From positions 124,001-188,000 of the forward strand of contig NZ_AVPT01000001.1 of the NCBI RefSeq assembly GCF_000768335.1: a stretch of 64,000 nt of DNA, written 5' to 3'. The notes under the pieces are model-generated. The model had not been told where the DNA came from and searched no databases. It saw only the letters and a program-made list of their open reading frames with translations. Shown here piece after piece: positions 1-9,300 of this stretch. Positions within the stretch are counted from its first letter, which is position 1; each line of letters opens with the position of its first letter. Source of the DNA: Lysobacter arseniciresistens ZS79 (lineage in GTDB: Bacteria > Pseudomonadota > Gammaproteobacteria > Xanthomonadales > Xanthomonadaceae). The translations under genes were made by a program, and so were the position numbers.

Positions 1-1
1 C

Positions 2-874
2 GTGCTGGCCCAGGCCGGCAAGCCCGGCCTGCTGCGCAATTTCGACCTGGTGGCCGGCAGCTCCACCGGCGCGATCATCGCCTGCGGCCTCGGCCTGGGC
101 CTGTCGCCCGACGCCATGCGCGAGCTGTACAAGACCCGCCGCCACGAGATCTTCCCCGGCATGGCCGGCCGTCTGTGGTCGCGCGCGACGCGGCTGCTCA
201 GCGCCGGCCCGTCGGCGCCGCGCTACGACGCCAAGGGGCTGGAGGCGGTGCTGCGCGAGGTGTTCGGCGACACCGTCTTCGGCGCCCTGCCCACCCCCAC
301 CGTCATCACCGCCTACGACACGCTGGCGCGCAAGCCGGTGGTGTTCAAGAGCTTCCACCCCGACCACCGCGACCTGCCGGTGTGGGAGATCTGCCGCGCC
401 TCCACCGCCGCGCCGACCTACTTCCCCGCCCACGGCATGACGATTGCCGGGCGCGCCTGCTCGCTGATCGACGGCGGCATCGTCGCCAACAACCCGACCG
501 CCTGCGCGATCGCCGAGGCGCTGCGCCACGACCGCCAGATCAGCCACTGCGGCAGCCTGGTGGTGCTGTCGATCGGCAGCGGCGAGCGCAACCGCCCGAT
601 CCCGCTGCAGTCCGCGCGCGAATGGGGCGCGCTGGAATGGGCGGTGCCGATCATCGACGTGCTGTTCGACGGCAACACCGATTCGGTCGACTACATCGCG
701 CGGCAACTGGTGGGCGACGCCTACTGCCGGATGCAGGCCGAACTGCTGGCCGGCCTGGACGACCTCGACGACACCAGCGCGACCAACATCGCCGCGCTGG
801 AGATGCTGGCGACGGATTACCTGCAACAGGCCGACACCCGCGACAAGCTCAAGGCGCTGGTGGCGCGCCTCTAA
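2..874 (+). CDS. Patatin-like phospholipase, 5'-truncated by window edge
   Basis: Serine lipid acyl hydrolase of the patatin family, expected to release fatty acids from phospholipids. Seen: the nucleophile elbow G-S-S-T-G at residues 19-23 of the visible part (Ser21) and the catalytic Asp in SLIDGG near residue 157, followed by NNPT, the usual dyad layout. The block FHPDHRDLPVWEICRAST and the following TYFPA are also typical. The glycine-rich oxyanion motif that normally lies some 30 residues before the Ser is missing, so the true start is upstream of the window and the GTG at position 2 is not a credible start. No signal peptide can be judged. A REPIN follows the stop after 12 bases. The family is clear; the physiological lipid substrate is not. 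Confidence 0.85.
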   Translation: MLAQAGKPGLLRNFDLVAGSSTGAIIACGLGLGLSPDAMRELYKTRRHEIFPGMAGRLWSRATRLLSAGPSAPRYDAKGLEAVLREVFGDTVFGALPTPTVITAYDTLARKPVVFKSFHPDHRDLPVWEICRASTAAPTYFPAHGMTIAGRACSLIDGGIVANNPTACAIAEALRHDRQISHCGSLVVLSIGSGERNRPIPLQSAREWGALEWAVPIIDVLFDGNTDSVDYIARQLVGDAYCRMQAELLAGLDDLDDTSATNIAALEMLATDYLQQADTRDKLKALVARL

Positions 875-886
875 CGTCCCGGACCT

Positions 887-1034
887 GTAGGAGCGACGTA
901 AGTCGCGACCCACTGACAATCGAAACGCGCGCCGATCAACGCGAACCATCGTTCGCACGATCGCGGCAACCACGTGTTCGATCGATACGCGGCGTTACCA
1001 ATTGTCAGTGGGTCGCGACTTACGTCGCTCCTAC
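887..1034. repeat. REPIN (palindromic doublet) 1
   Basis: A 34-bp arm beginning GTAGGAGCGACGTAAGTCGC at 887-920 is repeated as a perfect inverted copy at 1001-1034, with 80 bases between. Related doublets lie at 20669-20825, 24134-24272 and 54108-54240. This is the build of REP doublets (REPINs), which RAYT transposases are thought to move. No RAYT gene is in the window. It separates the patatin gene from the convergent fumarase gene. Confidence 0.85.
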
Positions 1035-1086
1035 AACACTGCGGACGACACATGCCGCGACCGCGGAATGGCCGCCCTGCACGCAC

Positions 1087-1115
1087 AAGAAAAAGCCCCG
1101 CATCGCGGGGCCTTT
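1087..1115 (-). terminator. Rho-independent terminator of the fumarase gene
   Basis: Read on the minus strand, a GCCCCGC / GCGGGGC stem with a 3-base loop is followed by a run of five T. It starts a few bases after the fumarase stop. The shape is a canonical intrinsic terminator. Confidence 0.85.
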
Positions 1116-1118
1116 CCG

Positions 1119-2669
1119 TTACGCCACCACCACCGGGATCTTCCCGATGCGCGCCTGCCAGGCGCGCGGGCCGCTCTCGTGCACCGAGTCGCCGTTGCTG
1201 TCGACCGCGACCGTCACCGGCATGTCCTGCACGGTGAACTCGTAGATCGCCTCCATGCCGAGGTCGGCAAACGCCACCACGCGCGAGGCCTTGATCGCCT
1301 TCGACACCAGGTAGGCCGCGCCGCCGACCGCCATCAGGTAGGCCGACTTGTGCTCGCGGATCGCCTCGCGCGCCACCGGGCCGCGCTCGGCCTTGCCGAC
1401 CATGCCCAGCAGGCCGGTCTGCGCCAGCACCTGCCCGGTGAACTTGTCCATGCGGGTGGCCGTGGTCGGGCCGGCCGGGCCGACCACCTCGTCGCGCACC
1501 GGGTCGACCGGGCCGACGTAGTAGATGAAGCGCCCGGCCAGGTCGACCGGCAGCGCCTCGCCCGCGTCCAGCATGCCGACGATGCGCTTGTGCGCGGCGT
1601 CGCGGCCGGTCAGCAGCTTGCCGTTGAGCAGCAGGGTCTCGCCGGGCTGCCAGCTGGCGACCTCCTCGCGGGTCACGGTGTCGAGGTCGACCCGGCGCGC
1701 GTTCTGCGGGCTGTAGGTCAGCTCCGGCCAGTCCGCCAGCGACGGCGGGTCCAGCATCACCGGGCCGCTGCCGTCGAGGGTGAAGTGCGCATGGCGGGTC
1801 GCCGCGCAGTTCGGGATCAATGCCACCGGCAGGTTGGCGGCGTGGGTCGGGTAATCCTTGACCTTGACATCGAGCACCGTGGTCAGGCCGCCCAGGCCCT
1901 GCGCGCCGATGCCCAGCGCGTTGACCTTCTCGTACAGCTCCAGCCGCAGCTCCTCGGCGCGGTTGGACGCGCCGCGCTGCTGCAGCTCGGTGATGTCGAT
2001 CGGCTCCATCAGCGATTCCTTGGCCAGCAGCATCGCCTTCTCGGCGGTGCCGCCGATGCCGATGCCGAGCATGCCCGGCGGGCACCAGCCGGCGCCCATC
2101 GTCGGCACGGTCTTCAGCACCCAGTCGACGATGGAGTCGGACGGGTTGAGCATCGCAAACTTGCTCTTGGCCTCCGAGCCGCCGCCCTTGGCCGCGACGA
2201 TCACCTCGACGGTGTTGCCCGGCACCACCTTGACGTTGACCACGCCCGGGGTGTTGTCCTTCGTGTTGATGCGCTTGCCCGCCGGGTCGGCCAGCACGCT
2301 GGCGCGCAGCTTGTTGTCCGGGTGCGCGTAGGCGCGGCGCACGCCCTCGTGGACCATGTCCTCCACGCCCATGGTGGCGTCGTCCCAGCGCACGTCCATG
2401 CCGATCTCGAGGAACACGGTGACGATGCCGGTGTCCTGGCAGATCGGCCGGTGGCCCTCCGCGCACATGCGCGAGTTGATCAAAATCTGGGCGATGGCGT
2501 CCTTCGCCGCCGGCGACTCCTCGCGCTCGTAGGCGGCGGCAAGGCTCTTGATGTAGTCGACCGGGTGGTAGTAGCTGATGTACTGCAGCGCGTCGGCGAC
2601 GGACTGGATTAGGTCTTCCTGGGGGATCGATACGGAACTGCGGACGGCGGGGCTTGCGGGGAGGTTCAC
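1119..2669 (-). CDS. Class I fumarate hydratase (iron-sulfur, fused alpha/beta type)
   Basis: Hydrates fumarate to L-malate in the TCA cycle in the cytoplasm, using an oxygen-sensitive [4Fe-4S] cluster. Seen: N-terminal TtdA-like part with SRMCAEGHRPICQDTGIV, a middle GAGWCPPGMLGIGIGG and IPNCAATRH (the Cys-bearing blocks expected to hold the cluster), then a TtdB-like C-terminal part with GLLGMVGKAERGP and FTVQDMPVTVAVDSNG. Length (about 516 residues) is normal for the fused enzyme. The start is uncertain. An ATG at 2729 lies inside a repeat element; the in-frame GTG at 2669 is preferred, and a TAGAAT -10-like box at 2701-2706 lies between the two. The conserved protein seems to begin near SIPQEDLIQSV, so even GTG gives a short extension. 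An intrinsic terminator follows. Confidence 0.93.
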   Translation of the reverse strand: MNLPASPAVRSSVSIPQEDLIQSVADALQYISYYHPVDYIKSLAAAYEREESPAAKDAIAQILINSRMCAEGHRPICQDTGIVTVFLEIGMDVRWDDATMGVEDMVHEGVRRAYAHPDNKLRASVLADPAGKRINTKDNTPGVVNVKVVPGNTVEVIVAAKGGGSEAKSKFAMLNPSDSIVDWVLKTVPTMGAGWCPPGMLGIGIGGTAEKAMLLAKESLMEPIDITELQQRGASNRAEELRLELYEKVNALGIGAQGLGGLTTVLDVKVKDYPTHAANLPVALIPNCAATRHAHFTLDGSGPVMLDPPSLADWPELTYSPQNARRVDLDTVTREEVASWQPGETLLLNGKLLTGRDAAHKRIVGMLDAGEALPVDLAGRFIYYVGPVDPVRDEVVGPAGPTTATRMDKFTGQVLAQTGLLGMVGKAERGPVAREAIREHKSAYLMAVGGAAYLVSKAIKASRVVAFADLGMEAIYEFTVQDMPVTVAVDSNGDSVHESGPRAWQARIGKIPVVVA

Positions 2670-2722
2670 GGCTGGCACCGGGCTGGCGGAAAACCCGCCC
2701 ATTCTACCGGCCGGTCCTGCCA

Positions 2723-2794
2723 GGGGCATTGCATCCCGGGAACGCTACGTCCGCCCCCGCGGCCGGGCGGGAGCCGCCGCCCGGCTGCGGCCTG
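2723..2794. repeat. GC-rich interspersed repeat B, copy 1
   Basis: Unit beginning GGGCATTGCATCCCGGGAAC and then CTACGTCCGCCCCCGC, ending in a strong hairpin, GCCGGGCGG (2762-2770) with CCGCCCGGC (2777-2785). Copies or partial copies occur at 10330-10366 and 11418-11483. It sits between the fumarase 5' end and the IS3 remnant. It is unrelated in sequence to the REPINs. Confidence 0.7.
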
Positions 2795-2909
2795 CTTGAT
2801 GAAGCCGATGATCCGTTCCGTGGTGAAGCGACTCTTGCGCATGTCCGTCCTCTCTGGATGACGGACTCTACCTAGCTTCGAGTGGTACGGCTCAGTGGGG
2901 GCAGGTCAC
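2791..2909 (-). mobile_element. IS3-family remnant: terminal repeat plus first codons of orfA
   Basis: On the minus strand the segment begins TGACCTGCCCCCACTGAGCC, which looks like an IS3-type terminal inverted repeat. About 65 bases on, after a GAGAGGACGGAC Shine-Dalgarno-like stretch, an ATG at 2842 opens MRKSRFTTERIIGFIKQ, the typical beginning of IS3-family OrfA (helix-turn-helix transposase subunit). The reading is lost after about 20 codons in repeat B. OrfB and the other end are absent, so this is a dead fragment. Its outer end lies against the stop codon of the small gene at 2911, the edge of the RHS island. Confidence 0.75.
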
Positions 2910-2910
2910 A

Positions 2911-3096
2911 CTAATGCCGCCTCCTACGCCTATCCCTCCAATATTCAATCAACAGCGGGATGTTCAGGAGAAGCATCAGAACAAGCCCAAACAGCAGCCC
3001 CTTGATAGCACCGTTTGCAAAACCAAATATCAATGCGCCAGCCACTGCAATAAACAAGGCAGCTTGCTGATTCTTTCTCAGCTGTCGCTTAGTCAT
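2911..3096 (-). CDS. Small two-helix membrane protein behind the RHS gene (possible cognate/immunity partner)
   Basis: 61 residues that I do not recognise. A basic N-terminus (MTKRQLRKNQ) is followed by two hydrophobic stretches at about residues 12-30 and 33-52, then a very basic end (RDRRRRRH). It should be an inner-membrane hairpin with both ends in the cytoplasm by the positive-inside rule. The ATG lies 7 bases after the RHS stop, so it is probably co-translated. The DNA is clearly AT-richer than the flanks, like the RHS 3' end. Position and composition are those of an immunity gene in a polymorphic-toxin cassette, but nothing in the sequence proves this. It could also be a leftover of a larger gene cut by the IS3 element whose end abuts its stop codon. 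Confidence 0.55.
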   Translation of the reverse strand: MTKRQLRKNQQAALFIAVAGALIFGFANGAIKGLLFGLVLMLLLNIPLLIEYWRDRRRRRH

Positions 3097-3103
3097 TGGG
3101 AAC

Positions 3104-6100
3104 CTATCTCTTCCTATCAATCCGTTCTTCGACCTTCTTCTGCGCTGTCGCGCCGACCACATTAGCTGCTTGCTCACCAACCGCGGATGCAGCCGCATTG
3201 CTCCGTGCAGCCGCGCCAGCAGATTGCGTCGTCGCAACGATATGGGCGCCGATACCTTGTGGCGAACTGACAGGTGCTGAGGACATGCGTTGAGCTGTTA
3301 TTGCGTCGGCGTTAGCAACGCGGCCAGCACCGAGACTAAGGCCTCCGCCCACAAGCGCCGCTGTAGCCATCTTTAGAGCATCAGGGGACTGACCATTAAC
3401 GGAGCTGTCAGCAGCGGAGCCGGCTGCGCTAATGGCAGCGTTCGCAGCAGCTGTACGGTTGACTGACTGGGCAACCGTAATCGTTCCGCGCATAGCGGCT
3501 GCGCGTGCTACTGACGCAACGCCACCAGTCGCAGCACCAACGGCTGTCGCCACGCCAACCGAATTCCAGTTAATTGATGCGTTTGGATTAGCAAGCTTTT
3601 GCGCAGCAATCTCGACACCTGCGCCAATAATTCCGCCCCAAATCACTTGAGCAACACGGCCGTCGGGATCGGTGAACTTGTACGGGTTGTTGTTGGCGTA
3701 CCAGTACCGGTTGAAGTTCGCTCCGGTTGCGCTATCGGCCGTCACCGGATCAACGCTCAGGAACCGCCCAATCTGCGGGTCGTAATAGCGCTGCTGCATA
3801 TATGACAGGCCGGTCCGTGCATCTTCCACATGTCCGGTGTATCCAGGCCCATCCTTTAGTGATCGGTTCAGTACCTGACCATACGGCTCGTACTCGGTGC
3901 GCTCCAGTACGCCGCGGTTCTGCGCGGTCACCACGACCGGGCTGCCCAGTGCGTCGGTGTGCTGGTAGCGGTTGCTGTATGTACCCGTGACGGTGTCTTT
4001 CTCCCGGGTCGCCACCAGACTGCCGCCCAGGTAGATGTACTGATGTTGCTGTTTCTTGCGCAGGTCGCTGTCGAACATCAACGAGCCGGACTGGCTGTAA
4101 AGGCTGTACTTGCTGCCTGCACCCGTGACGAAATCACGCACGCGACGACCATGGCCGTCGTAGACGTAGCTGATGCTGCCACCGGCGGTGCTGGTACGCA
4201 GGCGATTTCCATAATCGAAGGTAAATGTCGCACCGTTCTTCTGCGAGAGATTGCCCTGCTCGTCGTACCCGAGACCCATCACCGTCGTGCCGCCACAGCC
4301 GCCGGTCTTGACGTTGGTCAGGCGCCAGAACTGGTCGTAGCAGTGATAATGATCGCGCTGTTTCGCACCGCCAATATGCACCCGGGTCAGGTTGTCGAGC
4401 ACGTCGTAGGCATAGGTGGCGTTGGTGCTGCCGTACATCGGCGACACCACCCCGGTCAGGCGGTCGAGGCCGTCGTAGGTCATGGTCCGGTTGCCACGCT
4501 GGTTGCGACCGGTAGCGCCATCGCTGATGCCGGCGACGTTGCCATTGCCGTCGTAGTCGTAGCCGTCGTCCAGGAACTTCGTGGCACCGTAGGCGTCGAC
4601 GCTGCGGTCAGGCAGGCCGCGGGCGTTCTGGGCCAACGTATGGACAATGCCGTTGCCGTAGGTGAACTGGCTGATCGCACCGTTGGGGTGGTAGCTGACG
4701 CCGGTGGCGAAGCTGCCGGCCTGCGCAGGCTGGCCGAGCGCGTTGGGCGCGTAGCCGACACTCAGCCCGCCAGGGTAGCCGTCGGCACTGAGGTGCCCGT
4801 TGGTGTTGTACGCATGGGTGATCGACCAGTCGATGCTGCCCCACTGCATCCGCTCGACCGTTGGCAGGCGGCGGCGGTTGTACGCGTAACTGCTGGTGAC
4901 CACGTCGCTGCCGTTGTAGGCGGAGATGCTGGCCGGCAGGCCGTCGGGGGTGTAGCGGGTGACGGTATCGCCTTGGCCATCCGGGAAGCGCAGCTCGATC
5001 GGACGGTTGCGGGCGTCATACGCGCGATCGACCCGGCGAGCCGCGACCGACGATGCTCCCAAGCAGCCGCCGGCCGTGCTGTTGTAGCCGCCCGCCGACC
5101 ACGCCAGGTTGCCGGCGGCGTCGTAGCCCATGAAGGTGTCGCCGGTCTCCGGCTCGCGGGTGCGACACAGCTCCTGATACCCGTTGTAGTAGTAGTCCCG
5201 ATTGAGGGCGACCGTGCCGCCGGTCGGGCTGCTGCTGTTGCTGCGCCGCAGCCGGGTCGGCTTGCCAAACGGGTCGCGGGTGATGTGGGTATAGGCACCC
5301 GCCGGGTGCCAGATAGTGACCGGGATATCGTAGCTGGGCTGATCGAAGGTCTGGAACCACGTGCGGGTCTGGTTACCGCGTGGATCGGTGACCAGCGTGT
5401 AGGGCCCATTGGCGTTGTTGAGGTAACTCGTGGTGGTGGTCAGGTCACCCAGTTCGGAGTCCTGCGTCACCGAGCGTGCGCGCCCCAGCGCGTCGTAGGT
5501 GGTCGTCGCGCCTTGGAGTGCGGTGTCGGTCCAGACACCCAGCGTCCGCACCGGGTACGACTGGAACGCAAGCCGGCCCGCCGCGTCGTAGCGACTGACC
5601 ACGATGCTGCGGGTGTTGACGGGATTGGCGCTGTCATAGGTCTCGGTCACCACTGGCCGCCACATGGCGTCGTAGTGGGTCAGCTTGTAGCCATTGCCGG
5701 TGCGCTCCCACATGCGCCAGTGGTTCGGCAGGCCATAGACACCGGACACGAATGAGAACGTGCGGGCGGCCGAGGTCCAGGCCACCGTATCGCCGTCGGG
5801 ATAGTCCGTCAGCTTCAAGCGCCCCATGGCGTCGTACTGATACTTCGTGACGAAGCCGTTCTCATCGGTTACGGATGCAATGCTCCCGTCAGCATTTACC
5901 GTTGCGGACTGTGTGCTGTTATCGGCGTACTTGATGCTGCGCGGTATGCCCCGGTACCAGTTGGACAGGGTCGTTTGGTTGCCCGCGCCGTCCCGCGCCC
6001 AGGCCAGCGTTCCGTCGGCGTTGTAACCGAGCGACTGGCGGAGCTTGCCGAATGACTCGCGGGTCTGGGGTTGCGCCTTGATCGTGAAGGTCGTCTGGGA

Positions 6101-6310
6101 CACCACATCACCGTCGCAGGCTGTACTACCCGGAGTCGAGCGAACACAAGCCACCTTGGCCGTCTGCCCCAGGACCCAGTCGTCGAGGTCGTCGTGGTAG
6201 GTCGTAACTTCCGTGCGGGAGTAGCTAGCAGCCCAGGTCGGGCAGACACCAAGGACACCGGACATGGTCGCGATGAGGGCGATGACCCTCCAGTATTTCC
6301 TGCGGCTCAT
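3104..6310 (-). CDS. Secreted RHS/YD-repeat protein with variable C-terminal tip
   Basis: 1068 residues with a Sec signal peptide at the start (basic MSRRKYWR, hydrophobic core, WAAS near residue 28). Numerous YD repeats follow (YDAMGRLKLTDY, YDGLDRLTGV, YDVLDNLTRV). The RHS core (GYTGHVEDARTGLSYMQQRY, then DPQIGRFLSVDP) ends at NPYKFTDPDGR near residue 885. Such repeats build a closed beta-shell that encloses a C-terminal toxin. The last 183 residues are Ala/Gly-rich and hydrophobic and show no nuclease, deaminase or other catalytic motif I know. Their DNA is visibly poorer in GC than the core, as expected for an exchanged tip. The start ATG overlaps the stop of the upstream partner by one base (TGATG), so the two are translationally coupled. 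Substrate and target are unknown. Confidence 0.88.
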   Translation of the reverse strand: MSRRKYWRVIALIATMSGVLGVCPTWAASYSRTEVTTYHDDLDDWVLGQTAKVACVRSTPGSTACDGDVVSQTTFTIKAQPQTRESFGKLRQSLGYNADGTLAWARDGAGNQTTLSNWYRGIPRSIKYADNSTQSATVNADGSIASVTDENGFVTKYQYDAMGRLKLTDYPDGDTVAWTSAARTFSFVSGVYGLPNHWRMWERTGNGYKLTHYDAMWRPVVTETYDSANPVNTRSIVVSRYDAAGRLAFQSYPVRTLGVWTDTALQGATTTYDALGRARSVTQDSELGDLTTTTSYLNNANGPYTLVTDPRGNQTRTWFQTFDQPSYDIPVTIWHPAGAYTHITRDPFGKPTRLRRSNSSSPTGGTVALNRDYYYNGYQELCRTREPETGDTFMGYDAAGNLAWSAGGYNSTAGGCLGASSVAARRVDRAYDARNRPIELRFPDGQGDTVTRYTPDGLPASISAYNGSDVVTSSYAYNRRRLPTVERMQWGSIDWSITHAYNTNGHLSADGYPGGLSVGYAPNALGQPAQAGSFATGVSYHPNGAISQFTYGNGIVHTLAQNARGLPDRSVDAYGATKFLDDGYDYDGNGNVAGISDGATGRNQRGNRTMTYDGLDRLTGVVSPMYGSTNATYAYDVLDNLTRVHIGGAKQRDHYHCYDQFWRLTNVKTGGCGGTTVMGLGYDEQGNLSQKNGATFTFDYGNRLRTSTAGGSISYVYDGHGRRVRDFVTGAGSKYSLYSQSGSLMFDSDLRKKQQHQYIYLGGSLVATREKDTVTGTYSNRYQHTDALGSPVVVTAQNRGVLERTEYEPYGQVLNRSLKDGPGYTGHVEDARTGLSYMQQRYYDPQIGRFLSVDPVTADSATGANFNRYWYANNNPYKFTDPDGRVAQVIWGGIIGAGVEIAAQKLANPNASINWNSVGVATAVGAATGGVASVARAAAMRGTITVAQSVNRTAAANAAISAAGSAADSSVNGQSPDALKMATAALVGGGLSLGAGRVANADAITAQRMSSAPVSSPQGIGAHIVATTQSAGAAARSNAAASAVGEQAANVVGATAQKKVEERIDRKR

Positions 6311-9300
6311 CAGTTGCCCTCCTCATCCATAAGGGGTTGCGTCAATGGTTTCCCAGGGCCAGTGGACAGCGGATCCGGACAGAATCCGCCAGTGCACGTT
6401 CCTCCGCTGGGATACAGCACGACTGTCTTGGTTGCGGAATACGCGGTGCACCCCCCCGCGTTGCACGCGCGCACGCGATAGGCGTAACTGCCATCGAGCC
6501 GGTGATTCTGGGCGTGGTACTGCAAGCTACCGCTGTAAATTGAAGTCCACGCTCCACCAAGCGCACTCAGCTGGAGTTCGTAATTTGTCGCAGTATCAAC
6601 GAGATTCCATCGCACCGTGTACACAGTGTTCGCGGGTGCGGTCATGGGAACGCTCAGCGCGGGCGCCGTCGGCGGTGGCCAGGTGACGGTTGTCACCCGC
6701 GTGGCGGAGTAGCCGCTGCATCCAGCAGCGTTGCAGGCACGCGCCCGGTAATCGTAACTGCCATTGCCCAAACCGGAGACAGCCTTGCTGCGCCCACTGC
6801 CACTGTATATCTGGCTCCAGGTACCGCTTCCCTGCTGTTGCTCCAAGCGGTAGTTGGTAGCGGAGGCAACAGCCGTCCAGCTGACGGCATACGACCCGTT
6901 GGAACTGGCTGCAGGCGTGGTCACGGACGGGGCGCTGGCGGGCGGCAGTAGAACTGCCGTCGTGACAATAGCCGAATAGCCACTGCACCCGCCGGCATTG
7001 CACGCGCGTACGCGGAAACGGTAGCTCCCATTCCCAAGCCCGGAAACCGCCTTGCTCGTCCCGCCCGCCGCGTGGATCTGGGACCAGGTTCCACCATCCT
7101 TGCTCTGCTCCAGCCGGTAGGAGGTGGCGGTTGCAACCGCGCTCCAACTGACGGCGAACGCACCTGTGTTGCTGGAGGCCGGTGCCGATACCGCGGGAGC
7201 GCTTCCGGGTGGCAGCGTCACCACCGTAGTCCTGAGCGCGGAGTAGCCGCTGCAACCTCCGGCATTGCAGGCACGGGCACGATAGGCGTAGCTGCCATTA
7301 CCAAGGCCGGTGAGAGCCTTAGATGCGGCGGTGCCGCTCTGGATCTGCGTCCACGTCCCGCCGTCTTTGCTCTGCTCCAACCGGTAGTTCGTCGCCGAAG
7401 CTACGGCGGTCCAACTTACAGTGAACGCCCCGCTGCTACTGGAGCCCGGCGCGCTCACTACCGGAGCGCTCCCGGGCGGCAACGTGACAACAGTTGTCGC
7501 GGCCGACGAGTACCCGCCACAACCAACCGCATTGCAGGCGCGCACACGGTAAGCGTAGGAGCCATTGCCGAGACCCGAGAAGGGCGTACTTGTCCCCGCC
7601 GCACTGTATATCTGCGACCAGCTTCCGCCATCCTTCTGCAGTTCCAGACGATAGTTGGTAGCCAAGGCAACTGCACTCCAGCTGACCGTAAATGCCCCGG
7701 TGCTGCTGGTGGCCGGTGTAGTCAGCGCCGGTGCGCCGCCGGGTGGCAGGGACACGGTCGTGGTCTTGACCGCGGAAAAGCTGGTGCATCCACCTGCATT
7801 GCAGCCACGGACCCGGTAGTTGTAGGTGCCGTTGACCAGTCCGGATATAGATTTCGCAGTGGCGGCGCCGTTGTGGATCTGGGCCCACGCGCCTGCGTCC
7901 TTCTGTTGCTGAAGCAGGTAACTGGTGGCGAGCGGAACGGGGCCCCAGCTCACATTGAATGCGCCGGTATTACTCGATACCGGGGCCATGAGGACGGGAA
8001 CCCCCGTCGGAGGACGGGTGACAATCGTGGTCACCACAGGTGAGTAGCCACCACAGCTGTCGGCGTTGCAGGCTTTGACCCGGAAGTCATAAGCGCCGTT
8101 CGCAGTTGAAGTCACTGCATGACTTGCCAGACCGCCGTTGTAAAGCAGCGCCCACGCACCACCATCAAGCCGACGCTCCAATCGGTACGTGGCGGCGTCC
8201 ACCTTGGACCAACTCACGGAAAAGGCGCCGGTGTTGCTGGTTGCGGGCGCAACGAGCGACGGCGTACCCGCGGGCGGATTCGGGGACGTCCCTGCGGCGG
8301 GAGCACGCTCTCGCGTCACCTCAACCGGTCGGGCGAACTGATCAAACGTATAGACCTGATAGTTGAAACTGGTGCCGTCCTGGACGACCGAGCGCTGATA
8401 GAGGGGGCGATGGAATTCCGACGCAAAGCCATCGCCGATCATCCGTGGGCTTGTTCCCCACTTGGCGGGGTACTCATGGTCCAACTGAGTCAGGTCGTAG
8501 GTGTTCCAGGTAGTGCGAAGAATCGCCGTGCCCTGCCCTTCCTCGACTTTCAGCAGTTTGCCTTCGTTGTAGCGGTAGCTGTTTCCGTGGTAGTAGCGGA
8601 TCCACTTGCCTGCAGGGTCGGTGACAGTGGTTCTGGAGGCACCCGCGCAGTCATCGCTCGTGCAGCGCGGGATGCTGCAGTCCATATTCGCCGGGCATAC
8701 CGGATACGAGGTGTCGCCGCCGGGCTTGTACCAACTGATCGGTGACTGGTAGTCGTAAGTCCAGCTCCCTGCCGGCAAGCCGACCCCGCTGATCTTCTTT
8801 TCAGCCAACGACAGAGCGTGGTACGAGATCGTCCAGAAAGAAACATCGTCGTTCCCGTAGTTGTGGGGAACAGTGAACTTTTCGCAGTTCAGAGGGACAT
8901 TGGTGCGTCCATGGAGCTGCGGCTTGACGGTGAAATCACCGACCGCACCGGATGGGTGGGTCACCCGTCCAGAGAAGGACTCGGGGCTGATCAAATCCGG
9001 TTGGTGCGTACAGGAGCGCCAGGGTTCGTTCGGGACTCCCCGGGTATACAGAATTTGTGAGTTGAGCAATCCCGCAAAATCGATGGTCCAGCGGGTTGCA
9101 TCCGGCAGCACGACCGCCGACAGGGTCTTGTCTACGTTGTTGGCCGCAGCATACTGGTAGCTCCAGGTACGTCCATGCGCGACAACAGTGCCTACATTAC
9201 CGGCCGAGTTGTAATGGATATCGATACGTCGCCCGTCGCTGGACTGGATTGTGGTCAACCGCACGGGCGCGGTCCGCGCGTTCGTGTAGGTGTAGGTGAC

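Noticed and set aside
3104-3655. A nuclease (HNH or similar) toxin at the RHS end
   Set aside because: The tail has no His-Asn-His, GHH or DHxxE pattern and no conserved Cys/His cluster.
3959-5755. Long plus-strand frame inside the RHS gene
   Set aside because: Antisense of the YD repeats; the apparent Val/Ala repeats are the reverse image of the coding periodicity.
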